Assembly (NCBI RefSeq): GCF_000745475.1
Contig: NZ_KN050692.1
Coordinates: forward strand, 248,001-312,000
Direction of reading: 5' to 3'
Origin: Allobosea sp. UNC402CLCol
Lineage (GTDB): Bacteria > Pseudomonadota > Alphaproteobacteria > Rhizobiales > Beijerinckiaceae
Length of the DNA: 64,000 bases
A program made the translations under genes and the position numbers. This document shows positions 17,346-25,321 of the stretch, one piece after another. Within the stretch, counting starts at the first letter, position 1, and each line of letters opens with the position of its first letter. The notes beneath the pieces are model-generated. The model was not told the origin of the DNA. It ran no database searches and was given only the letters and a program-made list of their open reading frames with translations.

Positions 17346-18037
17346 GCTCCAGCTCGCCTCGCCTTCTCACATGACCTTGCCACGGCGAGGTCGTCGCCTG
17401 ATGGCGCCAGTCGGATCGCCGGCCTTATCGGGCCGGCACCGTCGGTCGAGATCGCCAATTTTTGGAGCTTGCTCCATTCGAGCGTGCTCCAACATGACTT
17501 CCCGGTCGAGCCCGGAACGACCGGGCGGCGGCGCTCGAGATCGGCAAGCCCGCTCGCCGACGCGATGAGCCCTCCTCCGCGCAAGCCGACGATTCTCACT
17601 TCTTGGGCTCGGAGGGGCGGCGGTCGGACGACCAGACGAGCTTCAAAGTCGGCGTTTTGCTCTCTGTGGGCTGTTTCGTCAGGCGGCGCCTCTTGCGGGC
17701 CAGCGCCAAGCGCGAAATGAAACGAAGATGATTCCGTGGATCCTGCATCATGTGCCCCGGGTGATCTGGTTTGTTTCGATTTGGCCGGCACAGGCGTAGC
17801 GAGACAACAAACCGCAAGATCGAGGCCAGCACCTCATTCGATCGATGGAGGCAAGCGGGAAGCCGGATTCAACAGAGTCATAGCCCGATCGACACCGCCG
17901 TGATCCGCGACGTCGATACCTATCGACCAGCGGACGGGGCGACGCTCGGACAGAATAAATCGAAGAGAGAAGGGTAAGGGCCGCGCGCAAGACGATGCGA
18001 CAAGCGGCAGGGTTCCCGAGTTAAACCCTTGATTTAA
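17346..18037. other. intergenic stretch, chromosome side of the att site
   Basis: About 690 bp with no convincing gene. A 7-bp GC stem (17418-17424 with 17431-17437) after the aldolase may act as a weak terminator. A 51-codon basic open frame on the minus strand (17596-17751) begins MMQDPRNHLRF and cannot be assigned; it may be chance. The stretch just before the tRNA-Asp fragment turns AT-richer. Confidence 0.5.
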
Positions 18038-18088
18038 ATGGCGCGGGCGACGGGGCTCGAACCCGCGACCTCCGGCGTGACAGGCCGG
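18038..18088 (-). repeat. att site: 3' fragment of tRNA-Asp(GTC), copy 1
   Basis: The complement reads as the anticodon stem-loop (CCGGC-CTGTCAC-GCCGG, anticodon GTC), variable loop, T arm with GGTTCGA and acceptor 3' strand ending CCA. The D arm and 5' acceptor strand are missing, so it is not a working tRNA. It is identical to 21415-21465. With the tRNA on the minus strand, displaced 3' fragments collect on the left of each inserted element. Confidence 0.85.
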
Positions 18089-18169
18089 CTAAATATGAGG
18101 TGAGCGCTCAATCATTCGGAAATCCGTTCCACGGATGTCCCGCCCGATTTCCGATTCTTCCGAACCGTT

Positions 18170-18188
18170 CGCCCCTCTCCCCGAGGAG
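18170..18188. repeat. left-arm repeat shared by elements A and B, copy 1
   Basis: CGCCCCTCTCCCCGAGGAG, identical at 21542-21560, followed in both by CGCCATGGGTGAG. It carries the ribosome-binding region of the first left-arm gene of each element and shows their common origin. Confidence 0.8.
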
Positions 18189-18196
18189 TGCTCGCC

Positions 18197-18415
18197 ATGG
18201 GTGAGCGGGACTGGACCATTCTGGACGACGAGGCATTCGTCAGGATCGCGGAACAGCAGATTTGGCTCTCCGCCTTCGCCTCCAACAATCCTCGCGCACC
18301 GGTACATAAAGAGGCCGATGCCGCCTATGACGAAGCCGAGCGCAGGCAGAAGCCTTGGCTGTATCAGCGCGCCTGGAACAAAGCCTCCCGCTCCTGCGGC
18401 TACGAGCCCAGCTAG
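18197..18415 (+). CDS. hypothetical phage left-arm protein
   Basis: 72 aa from ATG 18197, beginning MGERDWTILDDEAF. GAGGAG lies upstream inside the repeat shared with element B. It is rich in Ala, Trp and charged residues, with a helical middle (EADAAYDEAERRQKPWLYQ). No known domain is recognised. It takes the place of the DUF5131 gene in element B. Confidence 0.6.
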   Translation: MGERDWTILDDEAFVRIAEQQIWLSAFASNNPRAPVHKEADAAYDEAERRQKPWLYQRAWNKASRSCGYEPS

Positions 18416-18434
18416 GAGGAAGTTGCGCGCGCCC

Positions 18435-18477
18435 TCGCCCCCACCCCCACCGGGGAGGCCTCCGATGTCTGAGGGGC
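18435..18477. repeat. 43-bp direct repeat shared with element B, copy 1
   Basis: Identical to 22302-22344. It ends in the ATGTCTGAGGGGC start of a left-arm gene in both elements, after which the genes differ. The shared start region with exchanged downstream genes is the pattern left by recombination at conserved gene boundaries. Confidence 0.85.
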
Positions 18478-18591
18478 TCAGGGTGCTTGTCGCCTGCGAA
18501 TTCAGCGGCACGGTTCGCCGGGCCTTCGCCGCGCGCGGGCATGATGCGTGGTCGTGCGACCTCCTGCCGGCGGAAGCCCGCGCCCCCGTTG
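18465..18591 (+). pseudogene. 5' fragment of a phage DNA methylase-like gene
   Basis: From ATG 18465 the frame reads MSEGLRVLVACEFSGTVRRA and then FAARGHDAWSCDLLPAE, the start of a SAM-binding protein seen in many phages and often called a DNA cytosine methylase. After about 37 residues the frame enters the antisense of an endolysin start and loses similarity. The fusion marks an internal deletion with its junction at about 18575-18592. Confidence 0.7.
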
Positions 18592-18693
18592 GAACGCCTG
18601 GACGGCCGCCTTCGTCTTCGGCCCTGGCTTCCCGTCAACGACAAGCGAATAGCCGAGCGCGACCAGCGCCCGCTGAACTGCGGTCGTGTCCAT
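18592..18693 (-). pseudogene. 5' fragment of an endolysin gene (peptidoglycan-binding domain)
   Basis: The complement starts at ATG 18693 and reads MDTTAVQRALVALGYSLVVD then GKPGPKTKAAVQAFQ, almost the same as the first 35 residues of the endolysin at 34261-35061. The rest, including the GH19-like domain, is gone. The sequence upstream of the start also matches, including a hairpin like that at 35076-35100. Confidence 0.8.
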
Positions 18694-18850
18694 GAAGTGC
18701 TCCGGATGTGAAAAAGCCGCCTCAGAGGGCGGCGAAAAGGCGTAGGGCGGCTCGCTCCCAGGACAACAAGAGACGGGACGCAACGCGCACCGCTTGCCAG
18801 ACAACCGCCGCGTGTGCGATGCCCACATGATGCTAACCACCGAGGGCGCC

Positions 18851-19690
18851 ATGCTCGCGAAGACCGCCGACGTTGTCTCGATCGACTTCGAAAGCATGGA
18901 CGAGTGGCGTGCCTGGGCAGCGGCCAATAGCTACCGCATGCGCGACGAAGCGCTCGCCGAGGTCCGGTCGCACGGACAAGCGAACGGCGTCATCGAACCC
19001 CTTACCGGACGGACATTCACGGCCGAACAGATCGAATGGAACCCGGAGAACATGCGCGAGTCCGGCGCCGCGGCCGGACTGATCTCTCGTCACCGCGCGA
19101 CACTGTTGGCCATCGCTGAGTGCCTGCCGGATATCAACAAATACGAGACGAAGATTTATGGCGCCGAAGCGCTGACGGAGTTCGCGCTTGCTCTCCGCTC
19201 GATCTATCCGAAGTTCATCGGCTCTGAATACGCCATCAACGAGCACGTCACCCGATGGCTTTATCCGATCCCGAGCGAAGACCTGACCGCCCTCTCATTC
19301 GGTGACGAGACGTTTGACCTCGTCACGACGAACGAGGTTCTAGAGCACGTCCCTTCCATCGACGCGGCGTTGGCCGAGATCAAGCGCGTGCTCAAACCTG
19401 GCGGGTGGCACGTCGGAACCTGCCCGTTCGTCTACGGCCAGCAAGAGTCGATCGTGAAAGCTCGGCTCGACGCGAACGGTGCCATCATCGAGATGATGAA
19501 ACCGGAATATCACGGCAACCCGATGAGTGAAAAAGGCTCGCTCGTGTTTGAGTTGCCGGGATGGGACATCCTGAGCAGGGCAAAGGCAGCGGGCTTCTCC
19601 CGCGCCTTCTGGAAATACCTTCGCTCGGCCTCTTACGGCATTGCTGCCAACGACACCGGCGGCGTCTTTGTGCTCTGCCTGCGGCGCTGA
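18851..19690 (+). CDS. SAM-dependent methyltransferase (class I)
   Basis: About 279 aa. The methyltransferase fold is shown by FGDETFDLVTTNEVLEHVPS (motif II/post-I region) and IKRVLKPGGWHVGTCPF (motif III). An N-terminal ~100 residues carry FESMDEWRAWAAANSYRMRD, not assigned. ATG 18851 has GAGGG 4 nt upstream; ATG 18827 is an alternative. It sits beyond the endolysin fragment, where element B has its acyltransferase, so it is probably a moron altering surface sugars or lipids of the host (inference). Confidence 0.8.
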   Translation: MLAKTADVVSIDFESMDEWRAWAAANSYRMRDEALAEVRSHGQANGVIEPLTGRTFTAEQIEWNPENMRESGAAAGLISRHRATLLAIAECLPDINKYETKIYGAEALTEFALALRSIYPKFIGSEYAINEHVTRWLYPIPSEDLTALSFGDETFDLVTTNEVLEHVPSIDAALAEIKRVLKPGGWHVGTCPFVYGQQESIVKARLDANGAIIEMMKPEYHGNPMSEKGSLVFELPGWDILSRAKAAGFSRAFWKYLRSASYGIAANDTGGVFVLCLRR

Positions 19691-19976
19691 GACGGTCGGC
19701 TCCCCAACAGATAGATTGCCGGGTTAATTGCTATTGCTGCGAAAAGTAGTACTCCCCATCGGGCTTTACGGCATGATCCAGAGTTTCAACGCGTCTAACT
19801 GGATCGTTATAGCGTTGCTCGGGACAGTTCTTGGCGATCCGAAGCAGCGATCCTGCATCGCACGACTGTTGTACGATAGGCTGCCAGTCTAAGCTGCGCG
19901 GATATCTTTAACTGCCCGCGCCACTAGGCAAATCTCGACCGCGTCACGCCCCTTTAACCGTGGCCTCGTGTCCTTG
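19691..19976. other. non-coding stretch in element A
   Basis: About 290 bp, lower in GC than its surroundings, with no credible open frame, RNA gene or repeat that I could see. It probably marks a further deletion scar in the remnant. Confidence 0.4.
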
Positions 19977-20210
19977 CTACAGCGCCTCGATTGTGCCGCC
20001 ACCAGTGAGCCGCATGTCTTCGAACATGCCAAAAGAGCCATCGCCGCGCTGAATGCTCATATTCTGGCTTCCGCCCGTGATGATGCCTTGAAACATCTGG
20101 CTTTGGAGGCCTGCGGTGAATAGTACGCACGTGCTGCGCTTCGGGCAAAACGGCAGGGCCACATTCGCCCACAGGGTGGCAGAACCCATCTGTCCTGGCC
20201 CGATCGCCAT
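19977..20210 (-). CDS. hypothetical protein of element A
   Basis: 77 aa, beginning MAIGPGQMGSATLWANVAL. Composition is protein-like, rich in Gly, Met and Gln, with GGSQNMSIQRGDGSFGMFED near the C-terminus. No signal peptide or known domain. It is alone between the methyltransferase and the integrase. It could be a leftover of a larger structural gene. Confidence 0.4.
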   Translation of the reverse strand: MAIGPGQMGSATLWANVALPFCPKRSTCVLFTAGLQSQMFQGIITGGSQNMSIQRGDGSFGMFEDMRLTGGGTIEAL

Positions 20211-20325
20211 GGAATAGCTGAAAGTGACAAGGTTCTGATCTTTAAGGTGACGACGCCAATAGCCCGAACCGGTTGCGCCGGGCTTCGCGGCTCGGCCTCT
20301 TGGGCCTGCTGGCGAGCAAGCGCGG

Positions 20326-21327
20326 ATGGTTGCTGCGAAGCTCTACAATGCGATGTGGAAGGCGCGGCGCGGGGGCGCTGGCGACGAACAGGACAACAAG
20401 CCGAAGTACCCGAAGGGTTCGATCGGTGAAGCCTGGGAGCTTTATCGCCGTACACCCGAATGGCCGAAAAAAGCGCAACGGACCCGCGAGGAGTGGGATC
20501 GGGTCTGGGCTCGGGTCGAGCCGGTGTTCGCCGACCAGAAGCCGAAGACCGTCACGCTCATTGATGTGAGCGAGTGGCGCCAGTTCGTCGAGGAGACCGT
20601 ATCCCTCCGCGAGGCGCACCGCTGCATCAAAATCTGGCGCGCTCTTTGGCAGGTCATGGCCGCGATGAAGTACTGCGATGCGGAGAACGACCCGTCGTTC
20701 GGCGTCCGCAACACCGAGCCGGCTCCGAGGTCGCAGGAATGGCAGCTCGCGGAGATCGTTCGGATCGGGAAGCGGGCATGGCGGGAAGGCTACAAGGGCC
20801 TCGCAGCGATCCTGGCGGTGATGTGGGACGGCATGATGTCGCCAGTCGACGCGCGCACCATCAAGCCCGCTCAGCGGATCAGGCACGGCAACCTGCAGGC
20901 GTTCGCGATCACTCGCGGCAAGACAGGCGCCCTCGCCTACGCCCCGATCACTCGTCGCGCAGCGAAGGTCATGGATGCCTATCTGTCGGATAGGAAGGTC
21001 GTGGATCTGGAGAGACCGCTTTTCCGGACCCGGCGCGATTCGGACTACCGGAAGAACAGCCTGGCCGAGGACTTCCGCGATATTCGCAATCTCGTCTATC
21101 CGGGCGACACCAGGACCCTCACCGACATCCGTCGATCGGGCGCTCTGGAGGCATCAGCCGGCGAGGTCGACCCGAAGGCTCTGTCCGATGTGATGGGGAA
21201 TACGCTGGCGCAATCAAAGGCACTGCAGCGCACTTACACGCCTGCGCAGATCGCGACGGCGGCCACCGTTCCTGAAGCGAGACGACGCGGCCGGCGGGCA
21301 AGATCGGCGAACGAAAACAGCTCATAA
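20326..21327 (+). CDS. int: tyrosine recombinase / phage integrase
   Basis: 333 aa from ATG 20326. An N-terminal core-binding region (GSIGEAWELYRRTPEWPKKA, ~30-120) precedes the catalytic domain. Catalytic residues: Arg in SPVDARTIKPAQ, Lys in RGKTGALAY, Arg in LTDIRRSGALEA (the usual His is Thr: T-D-I-R) and the nucleophile Tyr in ALQRTYTP. The usual N-terminal arm-binding domain is short or absent; an in-frame stop at 20260 limits extension, so the 5' end may be eroded. It lies 88 bp from the second tRNA-Asp fragment, as expected for the enzyme that inserted element A. Confidence 0.88.
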   Translation: MVAAKLYNAMWKARRGGAGDEQDNKPKYPKGSIGEAWELYRRTPEWPKKAQRTREEWDRVWARVEPVFADQKPKTVTLIDVSEWRQFVEETVSLREAHRCIKIWRALWQVMAAMKYCDAENDPSFGVRNTEPAPRSQEWQLAEIVRIGKRAWREGYKGLAAILAVMWDGMMSPVDARTIKPAQRIRHGNLQAFAITRGKTGALAYAPITRRAAKVMDAYLSDRKVVDLERPLFRTRRDSDYRKNSLAEDFRDIRNLVYPGDTRTLTDIRRSGALEASAGEVDPKALSDVMGNTLAQSKALQRTYTPAQIATAATVPEARRRGRRARSANENSS

Positions 21328-21414
21328 TTCCGAAATTGCCGGCGTGGCCATTCCGAACTGACCGCAGCCCCCGAAGGGGAAAGATCAATAAGGTGCTGAA
21401 TTTCTTGGAGAAAC

Positions 21415-21465
21415 ATGGCGCGGGCGACGGGGCTCGAACCCGCGACCTCCGGCGTGACAGGCCGG
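21415..21465 (-). repeat. att site: 3' fragment of tRNA-Asp(GTC), copy 2 (left end of prophage B)
   Basis: Identical in 51 bp to 18038-18088, and again lacks the D arm and 5' acceptor half. The flank to the right differs (AAATATGCTAATAG against CTAAATATGAGG). Because the tRNA is on the minus strand, the rebuilt intact tRNA-Asp should lie at the far right end of prophage B, beyond 64000 (inference). Confidence 0.85.
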
Positions 21466-21541
21466 AAATATGCTAATAGCGCCAATGGCGCGTTACAAAC
21501 TTCAGCCCAGGAATATGCGGGAGAAACGCCCAGTTTTGTAA

Positions 21542-21560
21542 CGCCCCTCTCCCCGAGGAG
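21542..21560. repeat. left-arm repeat shared by elements A and B, copy 2
   Basis: Second copy of the 19-bp sequence at 18170-18188, at the ribosome-binding region of the first gene of prophage B. Confidence 0.8.
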
Positions 21561-21568
21561 CGCGCGCC

Positions 21569-22339
21569 ATGGGTGAGCTGAGCAAAATCGAATGGACGGA
21601 CCACACGTTCAATCCGTGGATCGGCTGCACCAAAGTCTCACCGGCATGCGACCATTGCTATGCCGAGGCGATGATGGATACGCGCTATGGCCGCGTTCGC
21701 TGGGGGGCTGGCGAGGATAGGTCGAGGACATCGGCGGCAAACTGGCGCCTGCCTACCCGCTGGGACCGTGAGGCCGCTGCGGCAGGTACGCGGCCATTCG
21801 TCTTCTGCGCCTCGCTAGCCGATGTGTTCGACAACGAGGTCGATCCGCTTTGGCGCAGCGACCTCATGGTGCTGATCGAGAAGACGCCAAACCTGATTTG
21901 GCTTCTGCTGACGAAGCGCATCGGCAACGTCATCAAGATGACCGACCCCGCGCGCGGCAACCACATGCTGCCGCCGAACGTCGCGCTGGGCGCCACGCTG
22001 CCGAACCAGATGGAGTACGATCGCGACCGCATCAAGCTTCGCGAAGCCGGTGCGGCGAACGGCGTGTTGTTCACCTTTGGCAGCTTCGAGCCGATGCTCG
22101 GGCCGGTCATCCTCGACTGCAATGCGCCGGACTGGATCATCTGCGGCGGCGAAAGCGGCCAAGGCGCGCGCGAGATGGATCCGCAATGGGCGCGTTCCCT
22201 TCGCGATGGCAGCAAGCGGTTCGGCCGCGCCTTCTTCATGAAGCAGATGACCGGCAAGCGTCCGATCCCTGACGACCTGATGGTGCGCGAGTTGCCCGCC
22301 TTCGCCCCCACCCCCACCGGGGAGGCCTCCGATGTCTGA
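21569..22339 (+). CDS. phage Gp37/Gp68 family protein (DUF5131)
   Basis: 256 aa. N-terminal SKIEWTDHTFNPWIGCTKVS is diagnostic of the DUF5131/Gp37-Gp68 family, with a Cys cluster C-x6-C-x2-C (CTKVSPACDHCYAE) that resembles a radical-SAM-like metal site. WLLLTKRIGNV and ICGGESGQGAREM are further family blocks. The biochemical role is not established. It is common in left arms of alphaproteobacterial prophages. GAGGAG precedes the start, and the 3' end overlaps the next start by 8 bp. Confidence 0.88.
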   Translation: MGELSKIEWTDHTFNPWIGCTKVSPACDHCYAEAMMDTRYGRVRWGAGEDRSRTSAANWRLPTRWDREAAAAGTRPFVFCASLADVFDNEVDPLWRSDLMVLIEKTPNLIWLLLTKRIGNVIKMTDPARGNHMLPPNVALGATLPNQMEYDRDRIKLREAGAANGVLFTFGSFEPMLGPVILDCNAPDWIICGGESGQGAREMDPQWARSLRDGSKRFGRAFFMKQMTGKRPIPDDLMVRELPAFAPTPTGEASDV

Positions 22340-22344
22340 GGGGC
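22302..22344. repeat. 43-bp direct repeat shared with element A, copy 2
   Basis: Identical to 18435-18477. It covers the end of the DUF5131 gene and the first codons of the next gene. Confidence 0.85.
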
Positions 22345-22967
22345 GGAACACAGAGATGGTGTCGCGGCTTCGCGAGATCGCGATGGGCCGTCTCAAGCCG
22401 GACAACGGATCGTCGGTTCCGCTCGCTGACGAACTTCGCGCCGCAGCCGACGCCCTAGAGTCGACCTCCCGCGCCCTGAGCGAGAAGGAGGGGGAGCTGG
22501 CGGAGGCGCGGGCTCGAATTCAGGCTCTGGCATGGGAAAAGGACGTAGCGATTATTGCGGCGCGGGATGCGGTCCTCTCCGCAATTGCCGCAAGCCCCGA
22601 GGAAGGGTGGCACTACAGCATCAACTTCGGCCCGGACGGAGAGGCCAATTACGCCAACGTCTACGCTCCGAACGATGCTTTCGTCGGCAACCTCAAGACC
22701 CACCACGCGGCGATGATTGTCGCTGGCATGAACGCCGCAGCATCCGCCACCAGCCAGCGCGACGAAGCCCTAGCCGCCCTCAAAGCAGCGCGGGAGGCTT
22801 TGGAGCCGTTCGCGCGGATCGCTGAAGAATATGCCGACCAGGAAGACGACGACTTTCAGGTCTGGCGCGACTTCGACGTTCTCGGGGCTACGCTTCCGCT
22901 TCGCATCTTCCGCGCCGCCCGATCGGCTCTGGAGAACGGCCCTGGAGGTTCTGGTCATGGGCAATAA
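22332..22967 (+). CDS. hypothetical coiled-coil phage protein
   Basis: 211 aa. It has a helical, coiled-coil-like stretch at ~35-75 (LADELRAAADALESTSRALS) and a central block EEGWHYSINFGPDGEANYAN, then a second helical region with AALKAAREALEPFARIAEEY. This layout recurs in phage left-arm proteins of unknown role. It overlaps the next gene by 11 bp. Confidence 0.65.
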   Translation: MSEGRNTEMVSRLREIAMGRLKPDNGSSVPLADELRAAADALESTSRALSEKEGELAEARARIQALAWEKDVAIIAARDAVLSAIAASPEEGWHYSINFGPDGEANYANVYAPNDAFVGNLKTHHAAMIVAGMNAAASATSQRDEALAALKAAREALEPFARIAEEYADQEDDDFQVWRDFDVLGATLPLRIFRAARSALENGPGGSGHGQ

Positions 22968-23586
22968 GCCGACACGCGCAGACCGCATCATTCGACCGGT
23001 GAGGATCGAGGGCGACTTGGCTTTCATCCCGCTCAGCCAAAACCTTGAGGCAGTCATTGACGCGTCAGATGCACCACTCGTTGAAGGGCGAAATTGGCAC
23101 GCGGTCGAAAACCGCAACGTCTTCTATGCGCGGGCTTGCGGGCCTCGCGGGACAAAGCCGCGCCGCATGATCCCGCTGCATCGTCTGCTGATGTCCCCGC
23201 CTGACGGTCTCTTGGTCGATCATATCGACGGCAACGGTCTCAACTGCCGTCGCTCAAACATGAGGCTGGCGACGGTCGCAGAGAATACACGCAACCAGCG
23301 TCTCAGCGTGGCTAACACAAGCCAGCGAAAGGGCGTTACCTGGCACAAGCGACTGCGCAAATGGGTAGCTTACATCGGCGTATCGGGGCGCACTCTTCAT
23401 CTGGGGCGTTTCGATGACATCGAAGAGGCCGCAGCCAAGCGCGCCGAAGCTGAAGCGAAATATTACAACGACTTCGCCACCCGTAATAATCGGGGGTGCC
23501 TTGTCATGAGCGACGCAAGCGGCTGCGCCAGTCCCACAAAAAAAGATCCAGGGACGGAACAGAGGGAGGCGGGCAATGCGCGCTGA
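22957..23586 (+). CDS. HNH endonuclease with AP2 DNA-binding domain
   Basis: 209 aa. The HNH core reads MIPLHRLLMSPPDGLLVDHI then DGNGLNCRRSNMRLAT, giving the His pair and Asn of the beta-beta-alpha metal finger. The AP2 domain follows (KGVTWHKRLRKWVAYIGVSG to LGRFDDIEEAA). HNH-AP2 proteins are usually free-standing homing endonucleases of phages. ATG 22957 has GGAGG about 8 nt upstream. The C-terminal ~40 residues are low-complexity and overlap the next start. Confidence 0.85.
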   Translation: MGNKPTRADRIIRPVRIEGDLAFIPLSQNLEAVIDASDAPLVEGRNWHAVENRNVFYARACGPRGTKPRRMIPLHRLLMSPPDGLLVDHIDGNGLNCRRSNMRLATVAENTRNQRLSVANTSQRKGVTWHKRLRKWVAYIGVSGRTLHLGRFDDIEEAAAKRAEAEAKYYNDFATRNNRGCLVMSDASGCASPTKKDPGTEQREAGNAR

Positions 23587-23863
23587 TGCTCTCGTTCGCC
23601 AGACCCTTGAGGCCGTCTTGCCTCCCAATGTGCCGCCATCGTTCCGCGATATCGTTGGCGCTCGCTTTGTCGGGAAGAATGCCGTCACCGCCGGGCTGAT
23701 CATGGTCGACGGTCTTCCCGCCACCGTCAGCCTGACGCGATGGGCGTTTGGCTGGTCTCACCGTTTCACCCACATGGAAGGCGGCGCGCTGTCGTTCGAG
23801 AACGGCGCATGGGTTCGTGTTGACGACCCACAATATGCGCTGCCGCTCACGGAGGCAGCATGA
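23576..23863 (+). CDS. hypothetical phage protein
   Basis: 95 aa, beginning MRADALVRQTLEAVLPPNVP. The middle (VGKNAVTAGLIMVDGLPATV) and end (WSHRFTHMEGGALSFENGAW) look like a compact beta-rich domain. No family is recognised. Both ends overlap neighbours by 4-11 bp, so it belongs to the left-arm operon. Confidence 0.6.
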   Translation: MRADALVRQTLEAVLPPNVPPSFRDIVGARFVGKNAVTAGLIMVDGLPATVSLTRWAFGWSHRFTHMEGGALSFENGAWVRVDDPQYALPLTEAA

Positions 23864-24282
23864 CCCCTCTCTCACCCCCCGCCGCGCAGGGGACGGCAGC
23901 GCGACCGAAGCCGATGGACCTCCCGGCCTTGCTCCGAGACGCTTTCCTCGCCGGGCGCGGGCTCAAGGACGGCGACAAGCTGTCCGATGCCGATCAAGCG
24001 GCATGGGTGGCCTACGATCCCGAACCCATGCTCGCGTACCAGCGGCTAGTCGCGTTCCTATCCGCCTCCCCATCCCCTGAAGCCTTTCCGGCGAGCGGGG
24101 TGGAAAAGCTGCGTGAAGCGGCCGAGTTCGCTTGGTTTCGCGCCGACGATGTTTCGGAGCGCATCCATTCGGGGAAATACCGGGCCAGTCTGAGCGATGT
24201 CGAGGATTTACGAAACCAAATCCGCAAGCTCGTCAACCTGACCCGCGCCCTCACCGCTGCCCCAGCGCCGGAAGATCGGTGA
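23860..24282 (+). CDS. hypothetical phage protein
   Basis: 140 aa. The N-terminus contains LPALLRDAFLAGRGLKDGDK and DADQAAWVAYDPEPM; the C-terminal half is helical (KLREAAEFAWFRADDVSERI). No known domain. It is coupled by ATGA to the gene before and by TGATG to the gene after. Confidence 0.6.
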   Translation: MTPLSPPAAQGTAARPKPMDLPALLRDAFLAGRGLKDGDKLSDADQAAWVAYDPEPMLAYQRLVAFLSASPSPEAFPASGVEKLREAAEFAWFRADDVSERIHSGKYRASLSDVEDLRNQIRKLVNLTRALTAAPAPEDR

Positions 24283-24518
24283 TGGGCGTTCGGGAAGATA
24301 TCCGTCGAGCACTCTACGATGCGATCGACTGGCAGGAGAGCCTTGCCGACGCGCAGCGCGGAGACCCGGAACAGTTCAAGGAGTGCAAGGAGCAGGCTCG
24401 TCGCTATAGGGCAATTCTCAAGCGCCGATACGGGACATCGAAGTCCATTGCCGAGCAGGCGCTTGAGGGCACGTCCGCAGTCCCGATCACGGAATTGATG
24501 CGGAGGAACCGCCCATGA
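24282..24518 (+). CDS. hypothetical phage protein
   Basis: 78 aa from ATG 24282, sharing its first base with the previous stop. Starts MGVREDIRRALYDAIDWQES and is highly charged and helical. The same sort of short DAIxWQESLADA protein occurs in other phages without a known role. It ends 4 bp into the next gene. Confidence 0.65.
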   Translation: MGVREDIRRALYDAIDWQESLADAQRGDPEQFKECKEQARRYRAILKRRYGTSKSIAEQALEGTSAVPITELMRRNRP

Positions 24519-25321
24519 CCACGACCAACGACGCCCCAGCGCCGGCTCCGAGCGGGCTGGTCAAGAAGCTCGAAAACGCGGCTGAACTCCTCGCGATGAA
24601 CGATGCCTTTGGAGGCGTTCAGCTTGTGATCGCCGAGACTATTGCTGCCCTGTCGCCGGCTCCGAGCGGGAGCGGGGTGCGGGAGGCTCTGGCACACGAA
24701 GCGAACGAATGGGCCGATCTCGCATCGACTGGTTTTCAATGGCTCAAGAACATTCGCGACGGCATCTCAACCGTCGAGGACGCTATCGCCAATATGGAAC
24801 AGGGCTTCAAGCACTGCCACGAGGTTCGCGCCCCCCTCGCCAGCGACGCCAGCCCGAGGGGTGAGGCGATCACGGCCCGCTATACGAATTGGCGCGGCGA
24901 AACGGCGGAGCGCACCTTCATCCCGCATCGCGTGTTCTTCGGCTCAAACGAGTGGCATCCCGAGCCGCAAGTCCTAATTGAGGCCATGGACTGCGAGAAG
25001 GGCGCGCTTCGGACCTTCGCAGCGGCCGGGTTTGCGCATCCCGCGCCCGCCACGGTGGAGAGCTGGCAGGACATTGCGAGCGCGCCGAAGGATGGGACGG
25101 TGTTCTTCGGTATCGGCCATGACGATGCTTACCCGCAGGCGATGCGCTGGCAGGCATATTCAGCCGACGAGATCGAGGAAATCGGGGAGCCTGGATACTG
25201 GGCCTATTGTGAGGATCTGATCGGCGACGTCACCGGATCAGCCTCTCCTCTGCATTGGCGCCCGATGTTCCCACTGCCATCCGCCGCCCTAGCGCCCGCG
25301 ACCGAGGGGGGGAAGGGATGA
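24515..25321 (+). CDS. hypothetical phage protein with WYL-like middle and DUF551-like C-terminus
   Basis: 268 aa, apparently modular. Residues ~1-110 are helical. Residues ~118-172 hold ITARYTNWRGETAERTFIPH, then GSNEWHPEPQVLIEAMDCEK, a short WYL-like beta domain often seen alone in alphaproteobacterial phages. Residues ~180-260 start WQDIASAPKDGTVFFGIG, the DUF551 pattern. None has a proven role. The fusion of both modules may simply reflect left-arm gene shuffling. Confidence 0.6.
   Translation: MTTTNDAPAPAPSGLVKKLENAAELLAMNDAFGGVQLVIAETIAALSPAPSGSGVREALAHEANEWADLASTGFQWLKNIRDGISTVEDAIANMEQGFKHCHEVRAPLASDASPRGEAITARYTNWRGETAERTFIPHRVFFGSNEWHPEPQVLIEAMDCEKGALRTFAAAGFAHPAPATVESWQDIASAPKDGTVFFGIGHDDAYPQAMRWQAYSADEIEEIGEPGYWAYCEDLIGDVTGSASPLHWRPMFPLPSAALAPATEGGKG

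Larger units (their letters stand above)
18038..21465. mobile_element. element A: collapsed prophage remnant flanked by tRNA-Asp att copies
   Basis: Bounded by two identical 51-bp copies of the tRNA-Asp 3' end. It holds a left-arm gene, a truncated methylase, a truncated endolysin start, a methyltransferase and a tyrosine integrase next to the right-hand copy. Its left end shares 19-bp and 43-bp identical stretches with element B, and its endolysin fragment closely matches B's endolysin. It is best read as a large internal deletion of a relative of prophage B (inference). Confidence 0.75.

Noticed and set aside
17596..17751. 51-codon basic frame (MMQDPRNHLRF start) before the att site
   Set aside because: No ribosome site, no recognised family and no operon partner; too weak to call a gene.
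18038..18088. functional tRNA-Asp
   Set aside because: Only the anticodon arm, T arm and 3' acceptor strand are present; no D arm or 5' half precedes it, so it is an att fragment.
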